Shown here: positions 8,911 through 16,871 of the stretch, one piece after another | Layout: each line of letters starts with the position of its first letter | Numbering within the stretch: position 1 is the first letter of the stretch | Assembly: GCA_024644725.1 (NCBI GenBank) | Contig: JAHEHE010000016.1 | Location: 1-40,632 of the forward strand | Direction of reading: 5' to 3' | Origin: Flavobacteriaceae bacterium | GTDB taxonomy: Bacteria; Bacteroidota; Bacteroidia; Flavobacteriales; Flavobacteriaceae | Length of the DNA: 40,632 bases | Position numbers and translations under genes: made by a program | The notes under the pieces: model-generated | Told to the model about the DNA's origin: nothing | Databases searched by the model: none | The model's input: the letters and a program-made list of their open reading frames with translations, nothing else

Positions 8911-9315
8911 ATGATCTCAAAAAAAACGAAGTATGGATTGAAGGCGCTGAGTTTCATAGCGCGCAGCGATGAAAAGTTGATTCCTATAGGAATAATCGCG
9001 AAAGAGGAGAATATCCCTCATAAATTTTTGGAAAGCATACTCCTCGTTCTTCGGAAATCGGGTTTTTTGGGATCCAAAAAAGGAAAAGGAGGAGGTTACT
9101 ACCTGATGAAGGAGCCTTCTGAAATCTACATGGTTGACATCATGCGCGTGCTTGAAGGTCCAATAGCACCTTTAGCTTGTGTAAGCCTCAACTACTACGA
9201 AATGTGCGACGATTGCCCGGATGAGGCGAAGTGCAGTTTGAACATGCTGATGACCAAGGTTCGCGACGCCAATCTCGAGGTTTTCAGAAACACTACCCTG
9301 GAAGACCTCAAATAG
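8911..9315 (+). CDS. Rrf2 family transcriptional regulator
   Basis: A 134-residue winged-helix regulator. The N-terminal MISKKTKYGLKALSFIA and the wing GFLGSKKGKGGGYYL are standard for Rrf2. The C-terminal half carries four cysteines (C90, C99, C102, C108), in the place where IscR- and CymR-type members bind an iron-sulfur cluster or interact with cysteine synthesis enzymes. The start at 8911 is preferred over 8875, because family members begin with M(I/L)SKKxKYGLKAL. It lies ahead of DUF2061 and cysH in the same direction, so control of sulfate assimilation by sulfur or cysteine state is a reasonable inference. The exact ligand is not shown. Confidence 0.87.
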   Translation: MISKKTKYGLKALSFIARSDEKLIPIGIIAKEENIPHKFLESILLVLRKSGFLGSKKGKGGGYYLMKEPSEIYMVDIMRVLEGPIAPLACVSLNYYEMCDDCPDEAKCSLNMLMTKVRDANLEVFRNTTLEDLK

Positions 9316-9490
9316 AATATCCAAACTGTTGCATACTTTTCGAATGCTCAACAGCTTTTGACCTTGGTGATCCAACCTTAAATTTTTACTCTTTTTTTTA
9401 GTCCATCACGGTCATTGTTTCAAATATTTTTCTAGATTTGCTTTTATTTCCTACTTTGCCTATAGGATTATTATAAAATATTATTAAAGT

Positions 9491-9724
9491 ATGTTAGTTG
9501 ACAAAATCTATGCGTCAAAGCTCAAAGAGGGAGACTCCCACAGAAAGAGCGTTGTAAAGTCGATAAGCTGGAGAGTCCTCGGAACCCTGGACACTATAGT
9601 GATCTCGTGGATTTTGACAGGAAAACTCACTTTAGCACTTTCAATTGGCTCCATAGAAATATTCACAAAACTTTTCCTTTACTATGCTCATGAAAGATTC
9701 TGGAACATCATTAAATGGAAATAG
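9491..9724 (+). CDS. DUF2061 small membrane protein
   Basis: A 77-residue protein. After a charged N-terminus, KSISWRVLGTLDTIVISWILTG and LALSIGSIEIFTKLFLYYAHERFW form the two helices typical of DUF2061. The biochemical role of this family is unknown. In many bacteria it sits next to sulfate-assimilation genes, and here its end overlaps the start of cysH by 41 bases, so the two are very probably co-translated. It follows the Rrf2 gene after 175 bases. That gap is A+T-rich and may hold the unit's promoter; no exact TAnnTTTG box was identified there. Confidence 0.82.
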   Translation: MLVDKIYASKLKEGDSHRKSVVKSISWRVLGTLDTIVISWILTGKLTLALSIGSIEIFTKLFLYYAHERFWNIIKWK

Positions 9725-10367
9725 GACACTTTCAATCAAAAAGCCAAAGTTTTCGGGCATCGAACTGGAGGAAGCAAATAAGCTTCTGAAAGACCTGGAA
9801 CCCATGCAGATCATAGAATGGGTTCTGGAACATGCCCAAAAGCCCATTCTAACAACAAATTTTGGCCCGTATTCAGCTTCTTTAATCCACGCCGTGACCA
9901 GGGTAAAAAAAGACATCAATGTAATTTGGTGTGACACGGGCTACAACACACCCCATACCTATCGGTTCGCCAAAAAAATAATGGATCAGCTCTCTCTCAA
10001 TATGTATATCTATAGCCCGAAACTAACCCCAGGGTTTCGGGATGTTACCATGGGTATTCCCAGTATCGATTCGGATGAGCATAAAACCTTCACCCAGGAG
10101 GTAAAGCTGGAGCCGTTTAACCGGGCCCTTGAAGAGCACCAGCCGGATGTTTGGTTTTCAAACCTGCGCAAGGAACAGACTGCGTTCAGAAGCGGCCTGG
10201 ACATTCTGCATGTAAACGGTGACGGAATACTCAAAGTCAGTCCGTTCTTCTACTTTTCTGAGTTTGAGCTGGATTTGTATTTGAAACGGTTCAAATTGCC
10301 CAACGAAAAAAAATACTTTGATCCGACCAAAATGCTCCAGAACAGGGAGTGTGGCCTTCACCTTTGA
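9684..10367 (+). CDS. cysH: Phosphoadenylylsulfate (or adenylylsulfate) reductase
   Basis: Thiol-dependent reductase that makes sulfite from (P)APS in assimilatory sulfate reduction. The 227 residues carry TTNFGPYSASLIHAV (nucleotide-binding loop), VIWCDTGYNTPHTYRFA and FSNLRKEQTAFRSGLD. The C-terminal catalytic motif is ECGLH, with C223 forming the enzyme-sulfite thiolate. Only two cysteines are present (C83 and C223). The CC and CxxC pairs that bind [4Fe-4S] in APS reductases are absent, which favours the cluster-free class, usually PAPS-specific. The start is either 9684 or 9690; both overlap DUF2061. cysD, cysN and cysC, often next in line, are not here; a convergent gene follows. Confidence 0.9.
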   Translation: MLMKDSGTSLNGNRTLSIKKPKFSGIELEEANKLLKDLEPMQIIEWVLEHAQKPILTTNFGPYSASLIHAVTRVKKDINVIWCDTGYNTPHTYRFAKKIMDQLSLNMYIYSPKLTPGFRDVTMGIPSIDSDEHKTFTQEVKLEPFNRALEEHQPDVWFSNLRKEQTAFRSGLDILHVNGDGILKVSPFFYFSEFELDLYLKRFKLPNEKKYFDPTKMLQNRECGLHL

Positions 10368-10457
10368 TCGTACAAACAAGGATATTCAAATCAATTATGC
10401 TCCTTAAGCTGAAAACGTTTGGAAAAGCGCCGCTATGGAGCGAAGCCATTTTTTTTC

Positions 10458-11303
10458 TTAGAAGGTGAAATTAAGTCGAACAACGGGTCCGATCAACTCC
10501 ATTCCCAGCTCAAGGTTTTGACCCGAGACCTCACCCTCGTACTTCGCATTCAGGTAGGCCCAACCCAACCCGAGGCCAAATAATTTGCTGAATTTATACG
10601 ATGCATTGACTGCGGCAAACAAAGAGCGATGATCTGATCCGGTTACCCCACCAAAATCCCCTTGAAATGAAAACAACCATCTCTTCCAGGCGACCGGCGC
10701 ACTGATTCCAACGATCGGATCGATCCAGTCCTTCCGTACGTCCAGAAGCTCAATACGATCCGCAAATACGCGAACATCAAAAAAGCGTATTCCGACATAT
10801 CCTCTTAAAGACCATTTAAGCAACTTTTCCTCATACATCTTTTCGAAAAACTTGTAACCTGCATAACCACGGAGGATTGTTGCATCAATACTGCCACCAA
10901 ATTTCAGCCTGTCCCGGTCGGTAAAGGTGAGGTCATTATCAAGGACCGCTTTCATACCATCCGCCTCTATGAAAAAGTTCTTGTACCGATATTCAATATT
11001 TGCTAGCAGATAGAACTGAATCGAGATTTGACTCTGCCTCAACTTGTCATCCTCCCCGGGCTCACCTGGAGGTTGATTCTCAAATCCAGGGTCTATTTCG
11101 ACGTCTCCGTAAGCAAAGGAGCCCCGAAACCCGGGAATCCAGATGGGAAGGCTCAAGCGCCAACTGGGCTCCTCGAAAAAATGATCAGGGTACGTGAATT
11201 TGAAGCGCGTTGAGTCCGTCTCCTTTTGAGCCTTCTTCTCATTTTGGCCCCAAACGATTTGACAAAACAGCAAAAAACAAATAATCTTTGACAGATGCCG
11301 CAT
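10458..11303 (-). CDS. Predicted outer-membrane beta-barrel protein
   Basis: A 281-residue exported protein of unknown function. A signal peptide (MRHLSKIICFLLFCQIVWGQ) is followed by alternating hydrophobic and aromatic strands, for example IQFYLLANIEYRYKNFFIEADG, YAGYKFF, LFGLGLGWAYLNAKYEG. The chain ends in the phenylalanine-terminated strand VVRLNFTF, a typical BamA recognition end. It lies nine bases behind the M42 peptidase gene, and the two probably share an mRNA; a functional link is not obvious. The T-run in the region before its stop may serve the convergent cysH transcript, but no strong stem is seen. Confidence 0.7.
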   Translation of the reverse strand: MRHLSKIICFLLFCQIVWGQNEKKAQKETDSTRFKFTYPDHFFEEPSWRLSLPIWIPGFRGSFAYGDVEIDPGFENQPPGEPGEDDKLRQSQISIQFYLLANIEYRYKNFFIEADGMKAVLDNDLTFTDRDRLKFGGSIDATILRGYAGYKFFEKMYEEKLLKWSLRGYVGIRFFDVRVFADRIELLDVRKDWIDPIVGISAPVAWKRWLFSFQGDFGGVTGSDHRSLFAAVNASYKFSKLFGLGLGWAYLNAKYEGEVSGQNLELGMELIGPVVRLNFTF

Positions 11304-11312
11304 GCAAGTTCT

Positions 11313-12401
11313 TTATTCGAAATAACTGAAGCTCTTCTTCGGATCAATGGCCAATAGAGATTCATAAATCAAACGAATCACATTCTCCACGTCATCCTGG
11401 TGAACCATTTCCACGGTGGTATGCATGTACCGGAGGGCCAAAGAGATCAGTGCCGACGGCACTCCTCCATTGGAATAGGCAAATGCATCGGTGTCTGTTC
11501 CCGTTGCCCGGGAAGAGGCCAATCGCTGAAAGGGGATCTTCTGCTTCTCTGCCGTTTCAAGGATCAGCTCCCTGACCATGTTCTGAACGGCAGGGGCATA
11601 GGAAACGACAGGTCCCTCCCCTGATTTGGTTTCCCCTTCCTTCTTCTTATCGATCATGGGGGTTGTCGTGTCGTGGCAAACGTCTGTGATGATCGCCAAA
11701 TTGGGTTTGATGGTATGCGTGATCATCTCTGCGCCACGAAGGCCGATCTCCTCCTGTACCGAGTTCGTCACGTACAGACCGAATGGCAATTTCTTTTTGT
11801 TCTCCTTGAGGAGTCTGGCCACCTCGGCGATCATAAACCCTCCCATGCGGTTGTCCAGGGCCCTGCAAACAAAATTCTTTTTGTTAAGGATCATAAACTC
11901 ATCCGGATAGGTGATCACGCAGCCTACATGTACGCCGAGCTCCTCAACTTCTTTTTTGCTCTTGCATCCCACGTCGATGAAAATATTTTCGAGTTTAGGC
12001 GGTTCCTCTTTGGCCCGGTTTCGGGTATGAATGGCCGGCCATCCGAAGATTCCCTTCACTACTCCTTTTTTCGTGTGGATATTGACCCTCTTGGAGGGCG
12101 CAATTTGGTGGTCGCTTCCTCCGTTTCGAATCACATAGATCAACCCGTCATCCGTGATATAGTTCACGTACCAGGAAATCTCATCCGCATGCCCTTCGAT
12201 GACCACTTTAAACTCCGCATCCGGATTGATCACACCCACCGCTGTACCGTAACTGTCGGTGATGAACTCATCGACATAAGGTTTCAGGTATTTCATCCAA
12301 AGTTTTTGCCCTTCTGATTCGTAGCCGGTTGGTGAAGCGTTGTTCAAGTAACTCTCCAGGAAGTCGAGTGATTTCTTATTCAGGATCTTCTTTTTTGCCA
12401 T
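11313..12401 (-). CDS. M42 family metallopeptidase (aminopeptidase/endoglucanase type)
   Basis: A 362-residue cytoplasmic di-metal aminopeptidase of the TET/PepA kind. Metal and catalytic residues are all in place: H71 and D73 in EGHADE, D183 in ALDNR, E217-E218 in QEEIGLRG, D240 in ITDVCHD, and H327 in RYMHTTVE. No signal peptide is seen. These enzymes form large assemblies that trim peptides released by proteolysis. The gene is divergent from the DUF4294 gene and is followed nine bases later by an outer-membrane barrel gene. Confidence 0.93.
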   Translation of the reverse strand: MAKKKILNKKSLDFLESYLNNASPTGYESEGQKLWMKYLKPYVDEFITDSYGTAVGVINPDAEFKVVIEGHADEISWYVNYITDDGLIYVIRNGGSDHQIAPSKRVNIHTKKGVVKGIFGWPAIHTRNRAKEEPPKLENIFIDVGCKSKKEVEELGVHVGCVITYPDEFMILNKKNFVCRALDNRMGGFMIAEVARLLKENKKKLPFGLYVTNSVQEEIGLRGAEMITHTIKPNLAIITDVCHDTTTPMIDKKKEGETKSGEGPVVSYAPAVQNMVRELILETAEKQKIPFQRLASSRATGTDTDAFAYSNGGVPSALISLALRYMHTTVEMVHQDDVENVIRLIYESLLAIDPKKSFSYFE

Positions 12402-12468
12402 GTTATTTTCTTTTTTACGAATGTAAGAATTTAACCAAAATAGTAAACCAATGAATCTGACATATTGC

Positions 12469-12476
12469 TAAATTTG
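12469..12476 (+). promoter_or_regulatory. Putative -7 promoter box of the DUF4294 gene
   Basis: TAAATTTG matches TAnnTTTG exactly and ends 13 bases before the ATG at 12490. It lies in the 88-base divergent gap shared with the M42 gene. Confidence 0.45.
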
Positions 12477-12489
12477 CAAAGGATCCATT

Positions 12490-13188
12490 ATGAAAAAGAA
12501 ACTGATATTATTCGGATTGTTGCTTCCGCTCGCCCTTTATCCCCAAAAAAAGGATAAGGTGGATAAGAGAGATGACTTTTACATCATCCGCAACGATTCC
12601 CTGACCATTCCTTTGGATGAAGTAGTCGTGATCGACAAACGATCCTTTGATTCCGACAAGGAGCGGAGGTATTATTTCTGGTACTATAAAAAAGTGCACC
12701 GCGCCTACCCTTTTGCCACGCTTGCATCTGAAAAACTAAGTGAGATCAACGAGGAACTGGAAGGGATCAAGTCCAAACGGAAGAGGAAGAAGCACATCAA
12801 AAAAATCCAAAAATACATGGAGGGTGAATTCGCCGACCAACTCAAAAAACTCACGCGTACAGAAGGTCGGATTCTAATTAAGCTCGTACACAGGCAAACC
12901 GGTGAGACCATGTATGAATTGATCAAGGACTACCGAAGTGGCTGGCAAGCTTTTTGGTACAATTCAACGGCTAAAATGTTCCGTCTTTCGTTGAAAAAGG
13001 AATACGAACCCGATGAAATTGCGTTGGATTTCATCATCGAGGACATTCTTCAGCGTTCCTACATCAATGGAACCCTGGAAGAACAGGAACCCAAGCTCGA
13101 TATAGACTACCTCCAGCTACTTGACCAGTGGAAAGATATTGAGGTCCAGGAGGTTATTTCGGAATACATAGACAAATACATGAAATAG
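12490..13188 (+). CDS. DUF4294 domain-containing exported protein
   Basis: A 232-residue protein whose N-terminus (MKKKLILFGLLLPLALYPQ) is a signal peptide. The body has the conserved DVVVIDKRSF-type start (here DEVVVIDKRSFDSDKERRYYFWYYKKVHRAYPFA). A very basic helix, KSKRKRKKHIKKIQKYM, follows, then the segment LTRTEGRILIKLVHRQTGET. It ends with an acidic helix, EVISEYIDKYMK. This pattern identifies DUF4294, a family of unknown function widespread in Bacteroidota. Divergent placement next to an M42 peptidase gene is something I recall from other flavobacteria. The stop is 20 bases from the convergent mscS-type gene. Confidence 0.85.
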   Translation: MKKKLILFGLLLPLALYPQKKDKVDKRDDFYIIRNDSLTIPLDEVVVIDKRSFDSDKERRYYFWYYKKVHRAYPFATLASEKLSEINEELEGIKSKRKRKKHIKKIQKYMEGEFADQLKKLTRTEGRILIKLVHRQTGETMYELIKDYRSGWQAFWYNSTAKMFRLSLKKEYEPDEIALDFIIEDILQRSYINGTLEEQEPKLDIDYLQLLDQWKDIEVQEVISEYIDKYMK

Positions 13189-13208
13189 TCAGGGGATTGA
13201 AGAAATCA

Positions 13209-14879
13209 TCAGATACCCGGAATCTTCGAGGTGTCCGGATCAATCATATGCTCTTTTTTCTCAAACTCTGACATGATCTTCTCCACGCGCTTGGTGATCT
13301 CTTTCTTATCCAATCCATACTGTGTCGCCAGGGAGTCCTGTCCAGGCAATTGCTCGATCATCAAGGTCGATGAAGGGAAGGCAAACTCAACACCGATATG
13401 GGCCGCAAGTCTCAATATGGCCAGGTGAAGCACATTTTTAGAAGCCTGTTCCATCCCCCAATCCGGACTCTGGAAATAGACATTGACCATGATGTTCAAT
13501 GAAAAATCTGCAAACTTGACAAATTCCACATTGTAGGACTGACTTTTCGTTTCAGGATGCAATCGTATGATTTCCTTGATGCCTTCCATAAAGGCTTCGA
13601 TCAGGTCCGGCGGGGTGTCGTAGCGGACACCCAATTCAGTGGTGTACCGGCGGTAAACCCGAAGACCCTTGTTGTTGATCTCCATTTCAACCACTTTGCT
13701 GTTGGGAATCTGGAACATGGTCGTATCCGCGCCCCGAACCCGGGTCGAACGAAAGCCCACCTTTTCGACGGCTCCCTCCACACCTCCAATAACGACCCAG
13801 TCATCCAATTGAAAGGGTTTGTCCAAAAAGATAACCAAGGTTCCAATCAGGTTCTTCACGGAGTCTTGAGCTGCAAAAGCGACCGCTATACCCCCGATGG
13901 AAGCACCTGCTAATACCGTTGCCGGGTCTACTCCAAACAATGTCAGAATATGCAAAAAACCGATAAAAACAACTACTCCATGAAGTACTTTACCTACCAA
14001 AGGGGCCAATTGCCGATCGAGCTTTGAGCGCTTGTCCCGGTTTTTTTCCTCGTACAGGTTGACGCCGAACTTCATTATTTTCAAGAAGATGTAGATCCAG
14101 AATACGGTTTCAGCGATGCGCACGCCTGTGACAAGAAACGCATTCCATTCCACCAGTTGTAAGGATGGAATTAGGCGTTTGATGAAGCGAACAATCAAAA
14201 CAAATACGATGGGTCGTGCCAGCTCACGGGTAATCTTCAGGGATTCCTCGCTGAACTTTTTCTTGAACAGAACGCCCCCAAAATTTTTAAGCAGGAAGAA
14301 CACGACAGGCTCCAATACGTAATACAGGAGAACACAAATTAGTATCATTACAACTATGGCAATGGGTTTCCAAATGTGATATCCGTAAACTGTATAGCTA
14401 AAGAACTCAGGGAAATTCTCGTCCAGGAATGCCCATTCAACAGGAAAAGTGTCCCTGTATATTTCGTCAATTTTCTCAACCGTCTCCTCCGAATAGTACC
14501 ATCGGGAGCCTACCTTTTCAACATATACATCAGGCATTCTCAGCGGGAAAGGAGCATATCGGTTCTGATTGACCTCAAGGGTTTGTCTTCCTATTCCCGT
14601 GGTATCAATGTATTTGGGATTCTTAGGTACTTTCGTAAAATCAACCCGGAGTCCGTTCCCATCGAGCACTTCCTTGAGTTTGACCACCTTTTCACGGGCT
14701 TCCTCCCTGGGAATGCCGCGGATAGTCGCAGCCGATTTGTTCACATCATAGCTGTCGGGCATCAAAAAGTAGATATGCGTGTAGATCGTCGCATTCGGAT
14801 TGCTCAGATCAACCTTCTTCTGGCTCTGTCCAAAAGAGAGCAAGGGCAACAGAATGAAAAGAAAATATAACTTTTTCAT
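13209..14879 (-). CDS. Small-conductance mechanosensitive channel family protein (MscS)
   Basis: A 556-residue membrane channel that should release solutes during hypo-osmotic shock. A cleavable signal (MKKLYFLFILLPLLSFGQ) precedes a roughly 150-residue periplasmic domain. Several helices follow, then the pore helix and beta domain of MscS: DPATVLAGASIGGIAVAFAAQDSVKNLIGTL. The sequence IFLDKPFQLDDWVVIGGVEGAVEKVGFRSTRVR is the conserved beta domain. The TM3 glycine/alanine pattern is clear. The N-terminal exported domain makes it longer than the 286-residue E. coli MscS, closer to the YnaI/MscK-type extended members. It lies 36 bases downstream of the YgiQ-type gene. Confidence 0.92.
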   Translation of the reverse strand: MKKLYFLFILLPLLSFGQSQKKVDLSNPNATIYTHIYFLMPDSYDVNKSAATIRGIPREEAREKVVKLKEVLDGNGLRVDFTKVPKNPKYIDTTGIGRQTLEVNQNRYAPFPLRMPDVYVEKVGSRWYYSEETVEKIDEIYRDTFPVEWAFLDENFPEFFSYTVYGYHIWKPIAIVVMILICVLLYYVLEPVVFFLLKNFGGVLFKKKFSEESLKITRELARPIVFVLIVRFIKRLIPSLQLVEWNAFLVTGVRIAETVFWIYIFLKIMKFGVNLYEEKNRDKRSKLDRQLAPLVGKVLHGVVVFIGFLHILTLFGVDPATVLAGASIGGIAVAFAAQDSVKNLIGTLVIFLDKPFQLDDWVVIGGVEGAVEKVGFRSTRVRGADTTMFQIPNSKVVEMEINNKGLRVYRRYTTELGVRYDTPPDLIEAFMEGIKEIIRLHPETKSQSYNVEFVKFADFSLNIMVNVYFQSPDWGMEQASKNVLHLAILRLAAHIGVEFAFPSSTLMIEQLPGQDSLATQYGLDKKEITKRVEKIMSEFEKKEHMIDPDTSKIPGI

Positions 14880-14915
14880 GATGGGGATTTTGAAGACAAA
14901 TTTAGAAAAAAAGAC

Positions 14916-16826
14916 TTACTGCCTTCTATTCTTCAGAATACTTTGATAGCCTTGTGGACTTTTGCTTCTCGGGCTTTTAGCTCTCGGATGCTCCTGACCC
15001 AGAAGTTTTTGAACCAGGTCATTTCGATTGACCTTGTTCAGGGTATTGCGTATCCAGCTTTTGTTCTCCTTCTTATACCAGAAAAAGAATCGATGCTGCT
15101 CATCTTTTTCTTTTTTGGTCTTGGGCACAAAAACCTTCTTTAAGGTATAGGGATGATAACCACTGTAATAGATGACTGTCGCCACCGTCATTGGCGTCGG
15201 GGTGAATCCCTGTACCTGCTCCAGTTTGAAACCCATGTCTTTGGTCTCTGCGGCAAGATTGGCCATGTCTTCGACCTCACATGCCGGATGATTGGAGATG
15301 AAATAGGGAATGAGCTGCAGGTTCAGCTTCTTTTTGATATTGATTTTGTCAAAACTCTTCTTGAACTGGTGAAAGTAGGAGAAGGAAGGTTTCCGCATGA
15401 GGCGCAGCACCGGATCTGACGTGTGCTCCGGCGCCACCTTGAGTCGGCCAGACACGTGATTGGTGATCACCTCTTCGGTGTAGTCTTCCAGCTCTTGAGG
15501 ATCAGCCTGCTTGTTGTATTCCGGAACCAGCATGTCATATCGAATACCGCTGCCGATAAAAGACTTTTTAACCTTGGGATGACTGTCTATTGCCCGGTAC
15601 AAATCGGTCATGGGCTTGTGCGACGTGTCGAGATTGTGACAGATCACCGGGTGTATGCAAGACGGAGCCACACACGAGTCACAAATGCTCTGAATCTTCC
15701 CTTTCATCTTGTACATGTTCGCCGAAGGACCTCCTACGTCAGACAGATAACCCTTAAATCCCGGCATTTTCGTTACCTCATCGACTTCTTTCAAAATCGA
15801 CTCCTGGCTTCGACTGGCGATGAATTTGCCCTGGTGAGCGGAAATCGTGCAGAAGCTGCAGCCTCCGAAACAACCCCGATGGCTGTTGATCGAGAATTTG
15901 ATCATCTCATAGGCGGGAATAGGTCCCCTCTTTTCATATTTCGGATGAGGTAAGCGCGTAAATGGGAGATCATAAGAAGCGTCAATTTCCTTTTCGGTCA
16001 TGGTCGGGAAAACCGGATTGATGACCAGGGTTTGGCCCTGAACCTCCTGCAAGATCCTTCGACCCTTTATCTTGTTCGACTCCTGCTCGATCACTTTGAA
16101 ATTCTCGGCAAAGGTCTTTTTGTCGTTGAGACAGGCTTCGTGTGAATTGATCTCTATGTCTTCCCAATTCTTGTTTTTCGGAAGAGCTTCTTCGGACTCC
16201 AAAAGAAACGCCGTTTGGCGGATCGTCCGTATCGAGGAGAACGGCACGCCGCGTTTGAGCAGCCGAATCAATTCTCGAAGGGGCTGCTCCCCCATGCCAT
16301 AAACCAGAAGGTCGGCACCGGAATCGATCAGAATATTGGGTTTTAGCGAGTCACTCCAGTAGTCGTAATGGGTCACTCTTCTCAGGGATGCTTCAATACC
16401 CCCAATCACAACCGGGACATCAGGAAATTTCTCCTTCAGGATCTTTGAATAGACCGTCGTTGCGTAGTCCGGACGAAAGCCGGTATCCCCATTGGGAGTG
16501 TAGGCATCCCGATCTCTCTTGCGCTTGCTGGCCGTGTAATTGCTTACCATGGAGTCCATGGCTCCGCTTGTCACTGCAAAAAAAAGCTCCGGAGTACCCA
16601 GTTTTTCAAAATCCTGCAGATTGTCGTTCACGTTGGGTTGCGGCACGATCGCGACCCGAAGACCATAGCTCTCCAGGATTCGCCCGAGGGCAGCCGGTCC
16701 GAACGCCGCATGATCCACGTAGGCATCCCCGCTGAAGATGATTACGTCCAAGCGTTCCCAACCCCTTATTTTCACTTCCCGCTTCGTGGTGGGAAGCCAA
16801 TCACTCAATCTGTACTCCATTTCCAT
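14916..16826 (-). CDS. ygiQ: YgiQ family radical SAM protein
   Basis: A 636-residue cytoplasmic enzyme of the radical S-adenosylmethionine superfamily; its reaction is not established. The N-terminal part (YRLSDWLPTTKREVKIRGWERLDVIIFSGDAYVDH, described by its key WLPTTKREV and SGDAYVDHAAFG elements) resembles a B12-binding fold domain. The cluster motif CX3CX2C is CFGGCSFC, with C319, C323 and C326. A C-terminal domain (DUF3362-like) follows, with GFTPTPMTVATVIYYSGYHP and KVNRNDLVQKLLG. The last 20 residues are basic and low-complexity (RAKSPRSKSPQG). Length and domain order are as in YgiQ. Confidence 0.92.
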   Translation of the reverse strand: MEMEYRLSDWLPTTKREVKIRGWERLDVIIFSGDAYVDHAAFGPAALGRILESYGLRVAIVPQPNVNDNLQDFEKLGTPELFFAVTSGAMDSMVSNYTASKRKRDRDAYTPNGDTGFRPDYATTVYSKILKEKFPDVPVVIGGIEASLRRVTHYDYWSDSLKPNILIDSGADLLVYGMGEQPLRELIRLLKRGVPFSSIRTIRQTAFLLESEEALPKNKNWEDIEINSHEACLNDKKTFAENFKVIEQESNKIKGRRILQEVQGQTLVINPVFPTMTEKEIDASYDLPFTRLPHPKYEKRGPIPAYEMIKFSINSHRGCFGGCSFCTISAHQGKFIASRSQESILKEVDEVTKMPGFKGYLSDVGGPSANMYKMKGKIQSICDSCVAPSCIHPVICHNLDTSHKPMTDLYRAIDSHPKVKKSFIGSGIRYDMLVPEYNKQADPQELEDYTEEVITNHVSGRLKVAPEHTSDPVLRLMRKPSFSYFHQFKKSFDKINIKKKLNLQLIPYFISNHPACEVEDMANLAAETKDMGFKLEQVQGFTPTPMTVATVIYYSGYHPYTLKKVFVPKTKKEKDEQHRFFFWYKKENKSWIRNTLNKVNRNDLVQKLLGQEHPRAKSPRSKSPQGYQSILKNRRQ

Positions 16827-16871
16827 GGGACAAAGATACAGCTAAATCCCACAACCCTTTGACAACTCGGT

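Noticed and set aside
9684-10367. Calling cysH an iron-sulfur APS reductase
   Set aside because: The required CC and CxxC cysteines are missing; only two cysteines are present.
10420-10457. Terminator between cysH and the barrel gene
   Set aside because: There is an eight-T run, but the only stem before it is four base pairs and not adjacent.
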